From Verrucosispora sioxanthis (lineage in GTDB: Bacteria > Actinomycetota > Actinomycetes > Mycobacteriales > Micromonosporaceae): a stretch of DNA of 64,000 bases. Positions 1-9,853 of this stretch are shown here, piece after piece (the first letter of the stretch is position 1; each line of letters starts with the position of its first letter). Below the pieces are notes generated by a model. That model ran no database searches, was not told the DNA's origin, and saw nothing but the letters and a program-made list of their open reading frames with translations. The position numbers and the translations under genes are program-made. The DNA lies in the NCBI RefSeq assembly GCF_010560025.1, contig NZ_SAIY01000006.1, positions 248,001-312,000 on the forward strand. The letters run 5' to 3'.

Positions 1-72
1 AAGATGCCGCAACTGGAGTCGATCAAGCCAGGCCTGATCGGGCGAGACGGTCAGGCCGGGCAGCTCGGATGA
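1..72 (+). CDS. 3' end of an unidentified upstream gene (partial)
   Basis: A reading frame enters from the left edge and stops with TGA at 70-72, giving a C-terminal tail that ends in QAGQLG. It is open through the edge, but only 23 residues are visible, so no family can be named. It converges on fumC, whose stop lies at 138. The 65 bases between them are GC-rich with repeated GGACCAGCGG/GGGCCGG words and hold no gene. The frame may be fortuitous. Confidence 0.3.
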   Translation, partial: KMPQLESIKPGLIGRDGQAGQLG

Positions 73-137
73 ACGGGCCGGACCAGCGGACGGGCCGGTG
101 GGTTCGGCGAACGGACCAGCGGGCCGGGCACGGCGGC

Positions 138-1547
138 TCAGGGGTGGGTCATGCGGAGCAGGTCGAGCGCCTCCTCCAACTGGGTCTCGGAGAGCTTGCC
201 GGAGTCGAGGTGACCTCGCGAGATCACCACCTCCTTGATGGAGATCTGCTTCGCCAACGCCTCCTTGGCGATCGAGGCGGCCTCGTCGTAGCCGAGGTGA
301 CGGTTGAGCGGGGTGACGATCGACGGCGAGCCCTCGGCGTACGACAGGCAGACCTCGGCGTCCGCGACCAGGCCGACCACGCACCGGTCGGCGAGCAGGC
401 GGCTCGACGCGGCGATCAGCCGGATCGACTCCAGGATGTTGCGGCCCATCACCGGCAGCATGACGTTCAGTTCGAAGTCGCCCTGCGAGCCGGCGAAGGC
501 CACCGTCGCGTCGTTGCCGACCACCTGCGCGCAGACCTGCCGGACCGCCTCGCAGACCACCGGGTTGACCTTGCCGGGCATGATCGACGAGCCCGGCTGG
601 AGGTCCGGGATGCGCAGCTCACGCAGGCCGGCGCGCGGGCCGGAACCCATCCAGCGGATGTCGTTGGCAATCTTGTAAAGCCCGACGGCGACGGTACGCA
701 ACTGCCCCGACGTCTCGACCAGGGCGTCCCGGGCACCCTGCGCCTCGAAGTGGTTGCGCGCCTCGGTCAGCGGCAGCCCGGTCGAGGCCCTCAGCTTCTC
801 GATCACCCGGGCGGCGAAACCGAGCGGAGTGTTGATGCCGGTGCCGACCGCCGTGCCGCCCAGCGGCAGCTCCGCCAGGCGCGGCAGTACCCCCTCCAAC
901 CGCTCGATGCCGTAGCGGACCTGGGCGGCGTAGCCGCCGAACTCCTGCCCGAGCGTCACCGGAGTGGCGTCCATCAGGTGGGTACGTCCAGCCTTGACGA
1001 CGGTCTCGAACTCCTCGGCCTTCGCCTCCAACGCACCCGCCAGGTGAGTCAGCGCCGGGAGCAGATCCCGTACGACGGCCTCGGTGGCGGCCAGGTGGAT
1101 CGAGGACGGGAACACGTCGTTGCTGGACTGCGACGCGTTGACATCGTCGTTGGGATGAACACTGCTGCCCAACTCCCGCCCGGCCAGGGTGGCGATCACC
1201 TCGTTGGTGTTCATGTTGGACGAGGTGCCGGAGCCGGTCTGGAACACGTCCACCGGGAACTGGTCGTCGTACCCGCCCTCGGCCACGTGCGCGGCGGCCG
1301 CGGCGATCGCCGCCGCCACATTCGCGTCGATCACGCCCAGGTCGCCGTTGACCTCAGCCGCCGCGCCCTTGATCTGGGCCAGCGCCCTGATCTGGGCCGG
1401 CTCGATGCCACGGCCGGAGATCGGAAAGTTCTGCACCGCCCGCTGGGTCTGAGCCCGCCACAGCGCCTCGGCGGGCACCTCCACCTCGCCCATCGAGTCG
1501 CGTTCGATCCGGTAGCCGGTGCTCTCTGGAGTCGTCACGCGTACCAT
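138..1547 (-). CDS. fumC: Class II fumarate hydratase
   Basis: Catalyses reversible hydration of fumarate to L-malate in the TCA cycle; cytosolic, iron-independent homotetramer. The protein is about 469 aa, normal for the family. QTGSGTSSNMN (about 103-113), NASQSSNDVFP (about 138-148) and GRTHLMDATP (about 187-196) are the substrate-binding blocks. GSSIMPGKVNP (about 321-331) is the aspartase/fumarase superfamily signature. The first ATG has a purine-rich AGG directly against it, so the GTG three codons later (VTTPESTGY), with AGGATG at a better distance, is an equally likely start. It lies about 50 bp downstream of a class I fumarase on the same strand, so the two unrelated fumarases are probably co-transcribed. 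Confidence 0.95.
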   Translation of the reverse strand: MVRVTTPESTGYRIERDSMGEVEVPAEALWRAQTQRAVQNFPISGRGIEPAQIRALAQIKGAAAEVNGDLGVIDANVAAAIAAAAAHVAEGGYDDQFPVDVFQTGSGTSSNMNTNEVIATLAGRELGSSVHPNDDVNASQSSNDVFPSSIHLAATEAVVRDLLPALTHLAGALEAKAEEFETVVKAGRTHLMDATPVTLGQEFGGYAAQVRYGIERLEGVLPRLAELPLGGTAVGTGINTPLGFAARVIEKLRASTGLPLTEARNHFEAQGARDALVETSGQLRTVAVGLYKIANDIRWMGSGPRAGLRELRIPDLQPGSSIMPGKVNPVVCEAVRQVCAQVVGNDATVAFAGSQGDFELNVMLPVMGRNILESIRLIAASSRLLADRCVVGLVADAEVCLSYAEGSPSIVTPLNRHLGYDEAASIAKEALAKQISIKEVVISRGHLDSGKLSETQLEEALDLLRMTHP

Positions 1548-1597
1548 CCTGCCCCGCGCCGCGACGACCTGCAGATGATCGGCTGAGCCGGTGACGC

Positions 1598-3262
<1,665 letters not shown>

Positions 3263-3271
3263 GACGACACT

Positions 3272-3343
3272 CCGCTTCGCTTCGTGCCGCCGTGAGGCAC
3301 CATCGCACTGCGCTGATGATTCGCTCGCTGCCGCTCGCTCATG
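3272..3343. repeat. Interspersed GAGCGAGC-type repeat upstream of the class I fumarase
   Basis: On the minus strand this stretch contains ATGAGCGAGCGGCAGCGAGC followed by GAATCATCAGCGCAGTGCG and a GGCGGCACGAAGCGAAGCGG tail. Shorter relatives occur at about 9830-9850 and 60484-60506, always beside gene starts. It reads in frame as MSERSER-like peptides without belonging to a protein family. I recognise it as a common scattered repeat of Micromonospora-type genomes; that is recollection rather than something shown by three copies here. Confidence 0.5.
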
Positions 3344-3396
3344 ACGGCAAAGCCTAGGGCAGAGAGTCTGGTCCGTCCCACCCCCGGGGGGCCCGG

Positions 3397-4875
3397 TCAC
3401 TTACCGGGGTCAGGGGCGGCGCACAGCTCGTTCTTCGGACCGCAACTGTCCTGCGGCTGCGGCACCGCTCCGCTGCCGGCGGGCCCCGGGTCCGCCCCGT
3501 CGGCCTCGCCCGGCGTGCCGCCGGCCGTCGCGCCGAAGCGGACGTACCCGATCTCCCGGCCCTCCCCGATCACCATGCCGGCGGGGCCCACGGCGAGGGC
3601 GTTCGCGGAGGTACGCAGCACGGCCAGTTCCCGCCCGGTACGCGGATCGAGCGCGACCAGCCGGTTGGGCTTCTCGTCGGCGACGATCGCCGCGTACGGG
3701 GTGAGGGCCGCATCCGCTTTCTTCCCCGCCGGCCGCTTCCACCGGGTGCGCTCGGCACCGAGTTCACGGGCGGATACGGCGCCACCGTCGGCGGTGCGGA
3801 CCAGCGCGTACCGGTCGTCGACGGCGAGCACCCGTTCGCCGTTCGCGGTGACCAGCAACAACCGACCGTCGTACGCGTCGAGGACCGCCTCCCGGCCGTC
3901 GGGCGACACGCCGAGCAGCACGTTGCGGGCACCGTACGGGTCCTCCCGCTGCACGCAACCGGCGCTGTCGGCGGTGCGGAGGTTGAGTCCCGACTGCTGC
4001 CACGCCTCCTGGCCGGTGGCCGAGTCCCGACCGGAGATGCCGTAGTAGCAACTGCCGTCCTGTGACCGGGCGGTGATCCGCAGCAGGCGCCCGCCGATCA
4101 CGGCGAGCCGTTCCTCCCGACCCGGTTCGACGTTCTGGAGCACCCGGCCGGTGGCGGTGTCCACCACGTGCACCCGGCCGTCGACCGGGAAGCCGAGCAG
4201 CGGCGGCACCGCCTCCGGGCCGGCCACCTCGCCGTCGATCCGGTTGCCGCCGAGCCGCCGGGTGTCGAGCAGATTCGGGTTGTCGGCGAGCAGTCCGGTG
4301 CTGACTCCGGGCAGGAACGCGGTCCACAGCGGAGTGGTGCCGCGCGGGTCCCAGGCACTCAGCGTGCAGTCGGTGGCCTCCACACAGCGGGCGTCCAGCA
4401 GCAGGTTGCGGTAGGTCCAGACGGCCACCGCGTCGTCGTCGCGGCGGCGGGTCACTCCGGTGCCGGGGTCGAGCACCTCGTACCCCTTGACCAGCAGCTT
4501 GCCCACGACGACGACGGCTTCCTGCCCGGCGCCGGTGACCGCGCTCCAGTCGGCCTTGCGCTCCCACAGCTGCGTGCCGGCGGCCAGGCTGCGGGCCTCC
4601 ACCCGGGTGCGCTGCTCGATCACGACGCTCTGCCCGGCGATGGTGACGCTGCGCGGGGTGCCACCGATACGTTGCTGCCAGACCACGTCCGGCTGGGAGA
4701 TCGGTTGGGGCCGGTTGACCCAGTCCCACATGGTGGGGAACGGATTCCAGACTCCGGTAGCGGCGAGCACCACCACCGTGATCAGGCCGAGCAGCAGCCA
4801 GCTACGTACGCCGAGGCCGCTCCCCTTCGCCACCGGGACACGGTAGCCAGCCACGCTCGCCACCGCCCGCACCAC
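3397..4875 (-). CDS. Membrane-anchored PQQ-like beta-propeller protein
   Basis: About 480-490 aa. After a short cytoplasmic leader comes one membrane helix (LLLGLITVVVLAATGVW, about residues 27-43), followed by an extracytoplasmic domain with repeated propeller-blade features. These include WQQRI..SVTIAGQSVVI, ARSLAAGTQLWERKA and HVVDTATGRVL, typical of PQQ-like/WD40-like repeat proteins. The C-terminus is Gly/Pro/Asp-rich with two Cys. No enzymatic residues are evident and the ligand is unknown; a role in envelope assembly or sensing is only a guess. The GTG at 4875 is used, but GTG at 4833 (VAKGSGLG) is possible. Either start overlaps the end of the MFS gene, so translational coupling is likely. 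Confidence 0.8.
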   Translation of the reverse strand: MVRAVASVAGYRVPVAKGSGLGVRSWLLLGLITVVVLAATGVWNPFPTMWDWVNRPQPISQPDVVWQQRIGGTPRSVTIAGQSVVIEQRTRVEARSLAAGTQLWERKADWSAVTGAGQEAVVVVGKLLVKGYEVLDPGTGVTRRRDDDAVAVWTYRNLLLDARCVEATDCTLSAWDPRGTTPLWTAFLPGVSTGLLADNPNLLDTRRLGGNRIDGEVAGPEAVPPLLGFPVDGRVHVVDTATGRVLQNVEPGREERLAVIGGRLLRITARSQDGSCYYGISGRDSATGQEAWQQSGLNLRTADSAGCVQREDPYGARNVLLGVSPDGREAVLDAYDGRLLLVTANGERVLAVDDRYALVRTADGGAVSARELGAERTRWKRPAGKKADAALTPYAAIVADEKPNRLVALDPRTGRELAVLRTSANALAVGPAGMVIGEGREIGYVRFGATAGGTPGEADGADPGPAGSGAVPQPQDSCGPKNELCAAPDPGK

Positions 4876-6145
4876 CCCGCGTGTCGCGCCGGGAAGATCG
4901 CTTAGGCCGCACCGCCGGCACCGCGAGGACCGGCCACAGGAGCAGCGTCGCGATGGCCGAGGCGGCCCCCGCGCCGGCCATCACCACCCCCGGGGAAAGC
5001 ACCTCGCTCAGCGCGCCGGCCCCGGCGGCGGCCAACCCCTGCGCCGCCATCATGCCGGTGTTGACCAGTCCGAACGCCTGCCCCCGGCGCGCCTCGGGTA
5101 CCGCGTCGAGGAACCGCCGGGCCAGCCCGAGCTGGTAGGCGAAACCCGCGGTCGCCACCGCGAACAGGACCGCCGCGGGCAGCAGCGCCGGCCGGGCCAG
5201 GAACGCCAGCATGGGTACGCCCAGCAGCAGCGCGAGCCACGGCGTCAGACGTTCCCGCCGGGCCGGCGCGACGAACCGCCCCACCAGCAGGTCGCCGACG
5301 AGCATGCCGCCCGCACCGGCCATCAGCAGGACGCCGGCGCTCGCACCCGGGCCGAGGTCGGCCGCGTACGGCACCGCCACTCCCTCGGCACCGACCAGCA
5401 GCGAGCCGGGCAGCCACTGGGCGAGCAGCAGGCCACGGATCCGGCGATCCGCCAGGAGCTGCCGGTTGACCCGCAGGGTCTCCCGGAACGCGCCGGTTCT
5501 CGGGCCGCCGCCCGTCCGGCCGACGCGGGCGGGACGAGGAGTCAACCCGAACCGCACCAGCAGGGCGGAGAGGCCACAGGTCACCGCGGTCAACCAGAGC
5601 GCGCCGTACGGGCCGACCAGTCCGAGCAGCAGACCACCGACGGCGAAACCGGCCACCTGCGTACCCCCGGCGGCCACGGTGAGCAGCGAACGACCCAGCA
5701 CGTACCGGTCACCGTGCAGCATCTCGGGCAGCAACGCGGTACGGGACGCGCTGCTCACCGGACCGAAGAGGGCCACGACGGCGACCAGGCCGAGCATCGC
5801 CGACGGGGAGAGCACACCCGTGGCGAGCACCGCCACCGTGGCCAGCCGCGCCAGGTCGTAGCCGACGATCAGGGCGCGGGCGGGCCATCGGTCGGCCAGG
5901 GCCAGCAGGAACAGCCCACCCAGCGCGTGCGGCAGGAATCCGGTGACGTACGCGAGCGCGGCCAGCAGGCCGGAGCCGGTGCGCTCGTAGACCAGCACGG
6001 AGAGGGCGAGCATCTTCACCGTCTCGCCGATCATGAAGATCCCGTAGCTGGCGAAGACCACCCGGAACTCGGCGACGGCGAAGACGTCCCGGAAGGTGGC
6101 CTGCCGGTCGGCCACCTTCGGCGCTTTCATGCTGGTGTCGTCCAC
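4802..6145 (-). CDS. MFS transporter, drug-efflux type
   Basis: About 447 aa with some 12 hydrophobic segments. It belongs to the MFS_3/enterobactin-exporter-like group (AEFRVVFASYGIFMIGETVKM at the N-terminus; LADRWPARALIVGYDLARL in the loop 2-3 region). It probably exports a small hydrophobic compound or drug. It is transcribed divergently from the ArsR-like regulator at 6211, and a perfect inverted repeat between them (6183-6204) lies directly upstream of its start, so repression by that regulator with relief by a ligand is likely. Its last ~25 codons are Arg/Gly-rich and overlap the start of the next gene; this tail may not be functionally important. Confidence 0.9.
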   Translation of the reverse strand: MDDTSMKAPKVADRQATFRDVFAVAEFRVVFASYGIFMIGETVKMLALSVLVYERTGSGLLAALAYVTGFLPHALGGLFLLALADRWPARALIVGYDLARLATVAVLATGVLSPSAMLGLVAVVALFGPVSSASRTALLPEMLHGDRYVLGRSLLTVAAGGTQVAGFAVGGLLLGLVGPYGALWLTAVTCGLSALLVRFGLTPRPARVGRTGGGPRTGAFRETLRVNRQLLADRRIRGLLLAQWLPGSLLVGAEGVAVPYAADLGPGASAGVLLMAGAGGMLVGDLLVGRFVAPARRERLTPWLALLLGVPMLAFLARPALLPAAVLFAVATAGFAYQLGLARRFLDAVPEARRGQAFGLVNTGMMAAQGLAAAGAGALSEVLSPGVVMAGAGAASAIATLLLWPVLAVPAVRPKRSSRRDTRGGAGGGERGWLPCPGGEGERPRRT

Positions 6146-6182
6146 GCCGCTCAGCCTGGTGGCACGCGCCGGGCCGCTCTAT

Positions 6183-6204
6183 CCTTTCGCTGGAGAGCGA
6201 AAGG
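6183..6204. promoter_or_regulatory. Palindromic operator between MFS gene and ArsR-like regulator
   Basis: The arms CCTTTCGCT (6183-6191) and AGCGAAAGG (6196-6204) are perfect reverse complements separated by GGAG. It lies 7 bases upstream of the regulator ATG and 38 bases upstream of the MFS start. The size and position fit a dimeric winged-helix repressor controlling both genes. The central GGAG may double as the ribosome-binding site of the regulator gene. Confidence 0.75.
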
Positions 6205-6210
6205 TCGGGG

Positions 6211-7197
6211 ATGCGGATCGAGGTCACCCCGGCGGACGTGGCAGCCAGCCGGTACGCCATCTCGCCGCTGGGCGAGGCGGTCTGGGCGCTGCGCGTGCAC
6301 GCCGGCCAGCACGCCGTGCCGGGGCTGGCGCCCTGGGTGGCCCGTACCCGACCGGTGTTCGAGCGGCTGCGCCGGGACTTCCCGGCGGTGGGCGCGCTGA
6401 TGGCGCTGCTGCGCCGGGGCGGCTACAACGCCGACTTCATCCAGCCGCCGCCCGCCGGCACCGGTCGCACCTTCGCCGACGAGCTGGCCGTGGTCCGGGC
6501 CACGCCGCTCGGGCAGGCCCGTGACGAGTTGTCCCGCAATCTCGCCGGACTGCCCACCCCACCGGCGTACGCCCGCCGCATCTACGACGCGCCGGACGTC
6601 GTGCACCGGCTGGCCGACGCGATCGAGGCGTCCTGGACGGCCCTGGTACAGCCGGACTGGCCGCGACTGCGGGCCGTGCTGGAACGGGACCTGGTACATC
6701 GCGCGGGCCGCCTGCTCGCGTACGGCTGGGGGGCCGCCGTGGCGGACCTGGACCCGAGGCTGCGCTGGGTCTCCGGCGGCGGCCTCGGCGCGATCGAGGT
6801 GGCCGACCGCGACCCCCGCAGCTACTCGTTGGACGGCCGGGGTCTGCTCTTCATCCCCACGGTCTTCGGCGTGATGATCAACTATGTCGAGCCGCCGTGG
6901 CCGTTCGCGATCGTCTACCGGGCCTCCGGGGTGGCCGAGCTGCTCGGGCCGCCCGACCCGGGCCGTCCCGAGGACGCCCTGGACCGGCTGGTCGGGCGGT
7001 CCCGCGCGGCGGTGCTGCGGGCGCTCGCCCTGCCCGCCACGACCAGCCAGCTCGTCGTGCAGCTCGGGATGAGCCTGGGCGGCGTCGGCGACCACCTGTC
7101 GGTGCTGCGCGACGCGGGCCTGATCACCCGGGTCCGCTCCGGCCGGTCCGTCCGCTACCGCCGCACTCCCCTCGGCGACACGCTTGCGGAGAACTGA
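6211..7197 (+). CDS. ArsR-family transcriptional regulator (DUF5937-type)
   Basis: About 328 aa. The long N-terminal part (residues 1-230) resembles the DUF5937 domain found in actinobacterial ArsR-type regulators. The C-terminal 70 residues form a winged helix: RAAVLRALALPATTSQLVVQL, LGGVGDHLSVLRDAGLITRVRSG, then RSVRYRRTPLG as the wing. The GVGDHLSVLRDAGL helix is the presumed recognition helix. It is divergent from the MFS gene, with a 9+9 bp palindrome in between, so it probably represses both the transporter and itself. The effector is unknown. Confidence 0.88.
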   Translation: MRIEVTPADVAASRYAISPLGEAVWALRVHAGQHAVPGLAPWVARTRPVFERLRRDFPAVGALMALLRRGGYNADFIQPPPAGTGRTFADELAVVRATPLGQARDELSRNLAGLPTPPAYARRIYDAPDVVHRLADAIEASWTALVQPDWPRLRAVLERDLVHRAGRLLAYGWGAAVADLDPRLRWVSGGGLGAIEVADRDPRSYSLDGRGLLFIPTVFGVMINYVEPPWPFAIVYRASGVAELLGPPDPGRPEDALDRLVGRSRAAVLRALALPATTSQLVVQLGMSLGGVGDHLSVLRDAGLITRVRSGRSVRYRRTPLGDTLAEN

Positions 7198-7203
7198 CCG
7201 GAC

Positions 7204-7689
7204 TCACCGCACCGCCGAGCGCAGCAGTGGAAGGACCCGGTAGGGGATCTGCTCGGCGAGCGCGATGATGGTGGAGGCGCGGGTGATCCCCTCGTACGCC
7301 ACGATCTGGTCGATCACCCGCTGCAGGTCGGTGTTCGAGCGGGCCACGATCCGGCAGAGCAGGTCGCCCGAGCCGGTGATGGTGTGCGCCTCCAACACCT
7401 CGGGGATCGCCGCCAGGTGCCGGGTGACCGGGTCGTGCCCGTGCCGCTGGCTGATCTCCAGGGTGACGAAGCTGGTCACCGTGAAGCCGAGCGCGGCCGG
7501 GCCGAGGTCCGGCCCGAAGCCGGCGATGACGCCCCGGCCGACCAGCTTGTCGAGCCGCGCCTGGACGGTCCCCCGGGCGACCCGGAGCCGGCGCGAGCAC
7601 TCCAGCACGCCGATCCGGGGTTCCTCGGCGAGCAGTTCGATGAGTCGCACGTCCAGCTCGTCGAGCTGGGCAACCTGACCAGTGTTCAT
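7204..7689 (-). CDS. Lrp/AsnC-family transcriptional regulator
   Basis: About 161 aa, family-normal length. An N-terminal winged HTH (QLDELDVRLIELLAEEPRIG, then GTVQARLDKLVGRGVI, about residues 8-60) is followed by an AsnC ligand-binding RAM domain (VTSFVTLEIS, AHTITGSGDLLCRIVAR). The ATG at 7689 is chosen because the HTH starts at once. The open frame extends far upstream antisense to hppD without meaning. TATGGT lies 8 bases upstream of the ATG, which suggests a leaderless transcript. It is divergent from hppD, with shared repeat motifs in the gap, so it probably controls tyrosine breakdown and itself. Confidence 0.92.
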   Translation of the reverse strand: MNTGQVAQLDELDVRLIELLAEEPRIGVLECSRRLRVARGTVQARLDKLVGRGVIAGFGPDLGPAALGFTVTSFVTLEISQRHGHDPVTRHLAAIPEVLEAHTITGSGDLLCRIVARSNTDLQRVIDQIVAYEGITRASTIIALAEQIPYRVLPLLRSAVR

Positions 7690-7743
7690 GCGTGAAGACC
7701 ATACCGTTTGTGCAACCTGACCAGCGTACGCCGTGAGGGTTGC
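7670..7743. promoter_or_regulatory. Repeated Lrp-type binding sites between lrp and hppD
   Basis: GCAACCTGACCAG occurs at 7670-7682, inside the first codons of the regulator, and again at 7712-7724. The 42-bp spacing is about four helical turns. A reversed half (GGTTGC, 7738-7743) follows. Phased repeats across a divergent promoter are usual for Lrp-family proteins. The second site sits just upstream of the regulator's likely -10 (TATGGT, 7703-7698). Confidence 0.6.
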
Positions 7744-7830
7744 CCAGTGCGCCCGGTCACCGCGATGCTCGGCACACAGCACACGATCCCGTCGGCCCAC
7801 CAGGCCGGCCGGTACGCGAGGGAGGCCACC

Positions 7831-9036
7831 ATGACCCAGGCGATCGACCGACCCCAGCCGACCGAGGAGGTGGACGTCGACGCTCTCGTCGGCGCCGTCG
7901 ACCACGACACCAGCAAGGACCCGTTCCCGGTCAAGGGCCTCGACTACGTGCATTTCATGGTGGGCAACGCCAAGCAGGCGGCGCACTACTACTCCACGGC
8001 GTTCGGCATGACCTGCGTGGCGTACCGGGGGCCGGAGCAGGGCTACCGTGACTACGCCGAGTACGTGCTGACCAGCGGTTCCGCCCGTTTCGTCTTGACC
8101 GGCGCGGTACGCCCCGACGCACCCGGCGCCGAACACGTGACGAAGCACAGCGACGGCGTGATCGACATCGCGCTGGAGGTGCCGGACGTCGACGCGGCCT
8201 ACTCGCACGCCGTCCAGCAGGGCGCCAACGGCCGGACCGAGCCGACCGACCTGACCGACGAGCACGGCACGGTCCGCTTCGCGGTCATCGACGCGTACGG
8301 CGACACCCGGCACACGCTCGTCGACCGGTCCCGCTACACCGGTCCGTTCCTGCCCGGCTTCGTCGCCCGCGGCCCGATCGTGGACCGGCAGCCGATGATC
8401 GACGCCGGCATCCAGCCGAAGCGCTTCTTCCAGGCCGTCGACCACGTGGTCGGCAACGTCGAGCTGGGCCGGATGGACGAGTGGGTCGAGTTCTACCGCC
8501 GCGTCATGGGCTTCACCAACATGGCCGAGTTCATCGGCGACGACATCGCCACCGACTACTCGGCGCTGATGAGCAAGGTCGTCGCGAACGGCACCCGCAA
8601 GGTGAAGTTCCCGCTCAACGAGCCGGCCATCGCCAAGAAGAAGTCGCAGATCGACGAGTACCTGGAGTTCTACCGGGGCCCCGGTGCCCAGCACATCGCC
8701 GTGGCCACCAACGACATCCTGGCCAGCGTGGACGCGATGCGGGCGGCCGGCGTCGACTTCCTGGAAACCCCGGACTCGTACTACGACGACCCGGAGCTGC
8801 GCGCCCGCATCGGCGAGGTACGCGTACCCATCGAGGAACTCAAGTCCCGCAAGATCCTGGTCGACCGGGACGAGGACGGCTACCTGCTGCAGATCTTCAC
8901 CAAGCCGGTGCAGGACCGGCCGACCGTCTTCTTCGAGCTGATCGAGCGGCACGGCTCGCTCGGCTTCGGCAAGGGCAACTTCAAGGCGCTCTTCGAGGCC
9001 ATCGAGCGTGAGCAGGAAAAGCGCGGCAACCTGTAA
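7831..9036 (+). CDS. hppD: 4-hydroxyphenylpyruvate dioxygenase
   Basis: Converts 4-hydroxyphenylpyruvate plus O2 to homogentisate, the second step of tyrosine degradation. The protein is 401 aa with two VOC domains (about 35-160 and 200-365). The iron ligands are clear: His205 (QAVDHVVGNV), His288 (GAQHIAVAT) and Glu369 (TVFFELIERHG). The C-terminal gate helix (FGKGNFKALFEAIEREQ) is present. ATG at 7831 follows GGAGG at a good distance; the upstream open frame has no family similarity. It is likely controlled by the divergent Lrp-type gene. Downstream enzymes (hmgA, fahA) lie 8-10 kb away in the same window. Confidence 0.97.
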   Translation: MTQAIDRPQPTEEVDVDALVGAVDHDTSKDPFPVKGLDYVHFMVGNAKQAAHYYSTAFGMTCVAYRGPEQGYRDYAEYVLTSGSARFVLTGAVRPDAPGAEHVTKHSDGVIDIALEVPDVDAAYSHAVQQGANGRTEPTDLTDEHGTVRFAVIDAYGDTRHTLVDRSRYTGPFLPGFVARGPIVDRQPMIDAGIQPKRFFQAVDHVVGNVELGRMDEWVEFYRRVMGFTNMAEFIGDDIATDYSALMSKVVANGTRKVKFPLNEPAIAKKKSQIDEYLEFYRGPGAQHIAVATNDILASVDAMRAAGVDFLETPDSYYDDPELRARIGEVRVPIEELKSRKILVDRDEDGYLLQIFTKPVQDRPTVFFELIERHGSLGFGKGNFKALFEAIEREQEKRGNL

Positions 9037-9047
9037 CACTGTCGAGC

Positions 9048-9306
9048 GTGACCCAGCCCCCACCCCACCCCACGTCGCCGGCGGGTGGCGGCCCACCGAT
9101 CGGTGGGCCGCCACCCGCCGCCGTGACGCCCCGCCGCCCACCGGCCTCCCGCCGCAGTACGCCCCACCCCCGCAGGTTGGGCCGGCTCGCCACCCCCACC
9201 GGGCGTCCCCGGTGGCCCGCCGCCCGGCTGGCCGCCGGGTCAGCCGCCGCCGGGCTGGCCCCCAGGTCAGCCGCCACCGCAGTGGGTTGCCGGGCCGCCA
9301 CCGCCG
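9048..9306 (+). other. Proline-rich N-terminal leader of the RDD protein, split by two apparent frameshifts
   Basis: Coding-like Pro/Gly-rich sequence continues upstream of the intact RDD frame but in three frames. GTG at 9048 starts MTQPPPHPTSPAGGG (to about 9120). A second frame carries APPPTGLPPQYAPPPQVG (about 9126-9185). The RDD frame itself carries PPPGWPPGQ repeats (about 9190-9300) but has a TGA at 9124. All three blocks have G/C in third positions and the composition of leaders found on actinobacterial RDD proteins. Two indels would join them into one about 260-aa protein. Confidence 0.6.
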
Positions 9307-9831
9307 GTGCTGGGGCCGGGTGGGCGGCCGCTGGCCAGCTTCGGTGACCGGCTGCTGGCCTACCTGATCGACACCGCAGTCGTCGTCGCTGCCCTGTTGG
9401 TGGTGTTCGTGCCGCTTTTCGTGATCTTCATGGCCCGGATCCTGGACGTGAATCCGGAGACCAACCCGGACGGCACCGTGGCGGAGCCCGGGTTGTTCGT
9501 CGTGGAGATCCTGCTGCCGATGCTGCTGCTCCAGGCCGCGTCCATCGTGATCATGTTCGGCATCTACTGGCTGTACCACGTCGAGTACCTCAAGCGGACC
9601 GGCCAGACTCTGGGCAAGAAGGTGATGGGCCTCCAGGTGGTTCCGCTCGATCCGACCGGCACCCTCGATCGACGGATGGCGGGGAAGCGATACCTCGTGG
9701 AGTTCGTGGGCGGGTCGCTGGTGCCCGCCGGCAGTTACGTCGACGGCCTCTGGCAGTTGTGGGACAAGCCCTGGCAGCAGTGCCTCCACGACAAGTTCGC
9801 CGGGACCGTCGTCGTTAAGGTGTCGAGGTGA
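9307..9831 (+). CDS. RDD-family membrane protein (N-terminus frameshifted)
   Basis: The intact part is 174 aa. The RDD domain begins at once (PLASFGDRLLAYLIDTAVVVAALLVV) with the characteristic Arg and Asp pair. There are three membrane segments (about 20-45, 70-95 and a weak one near 135), a GQTLGKKVMGLQVV loop, and an end in HDKFAGTVVVKVS. Function is unknown; RDD proteins are often small transport-related membrane proteins. The first start codon in this frame is GTG 9307, but the true start is probably GTG 9048 (see leader entry). It is followed 22 bp later by a second RDD gene, so duplication is plausible. Confidence 0.75.
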   Translation: MLGPGGRPLASFGDRLLAYLIDTAVVVAALLVVFVPLFVIFMARILDVNPETNPDGTVAEPGLFVVEILLPMLLLQAASIVIMFGIYWLYHVEYLKRTGQTLGKKVMGLQVVPLDPTGTLDRRMAGKRYLVEFVGGSLVPAGSYVDGLWQLWDKPWQQCLHDKFAGTVVVKVSR

Positions 9832-9853
9832 CTGAGCGCAGCGAGGCCTCGCC

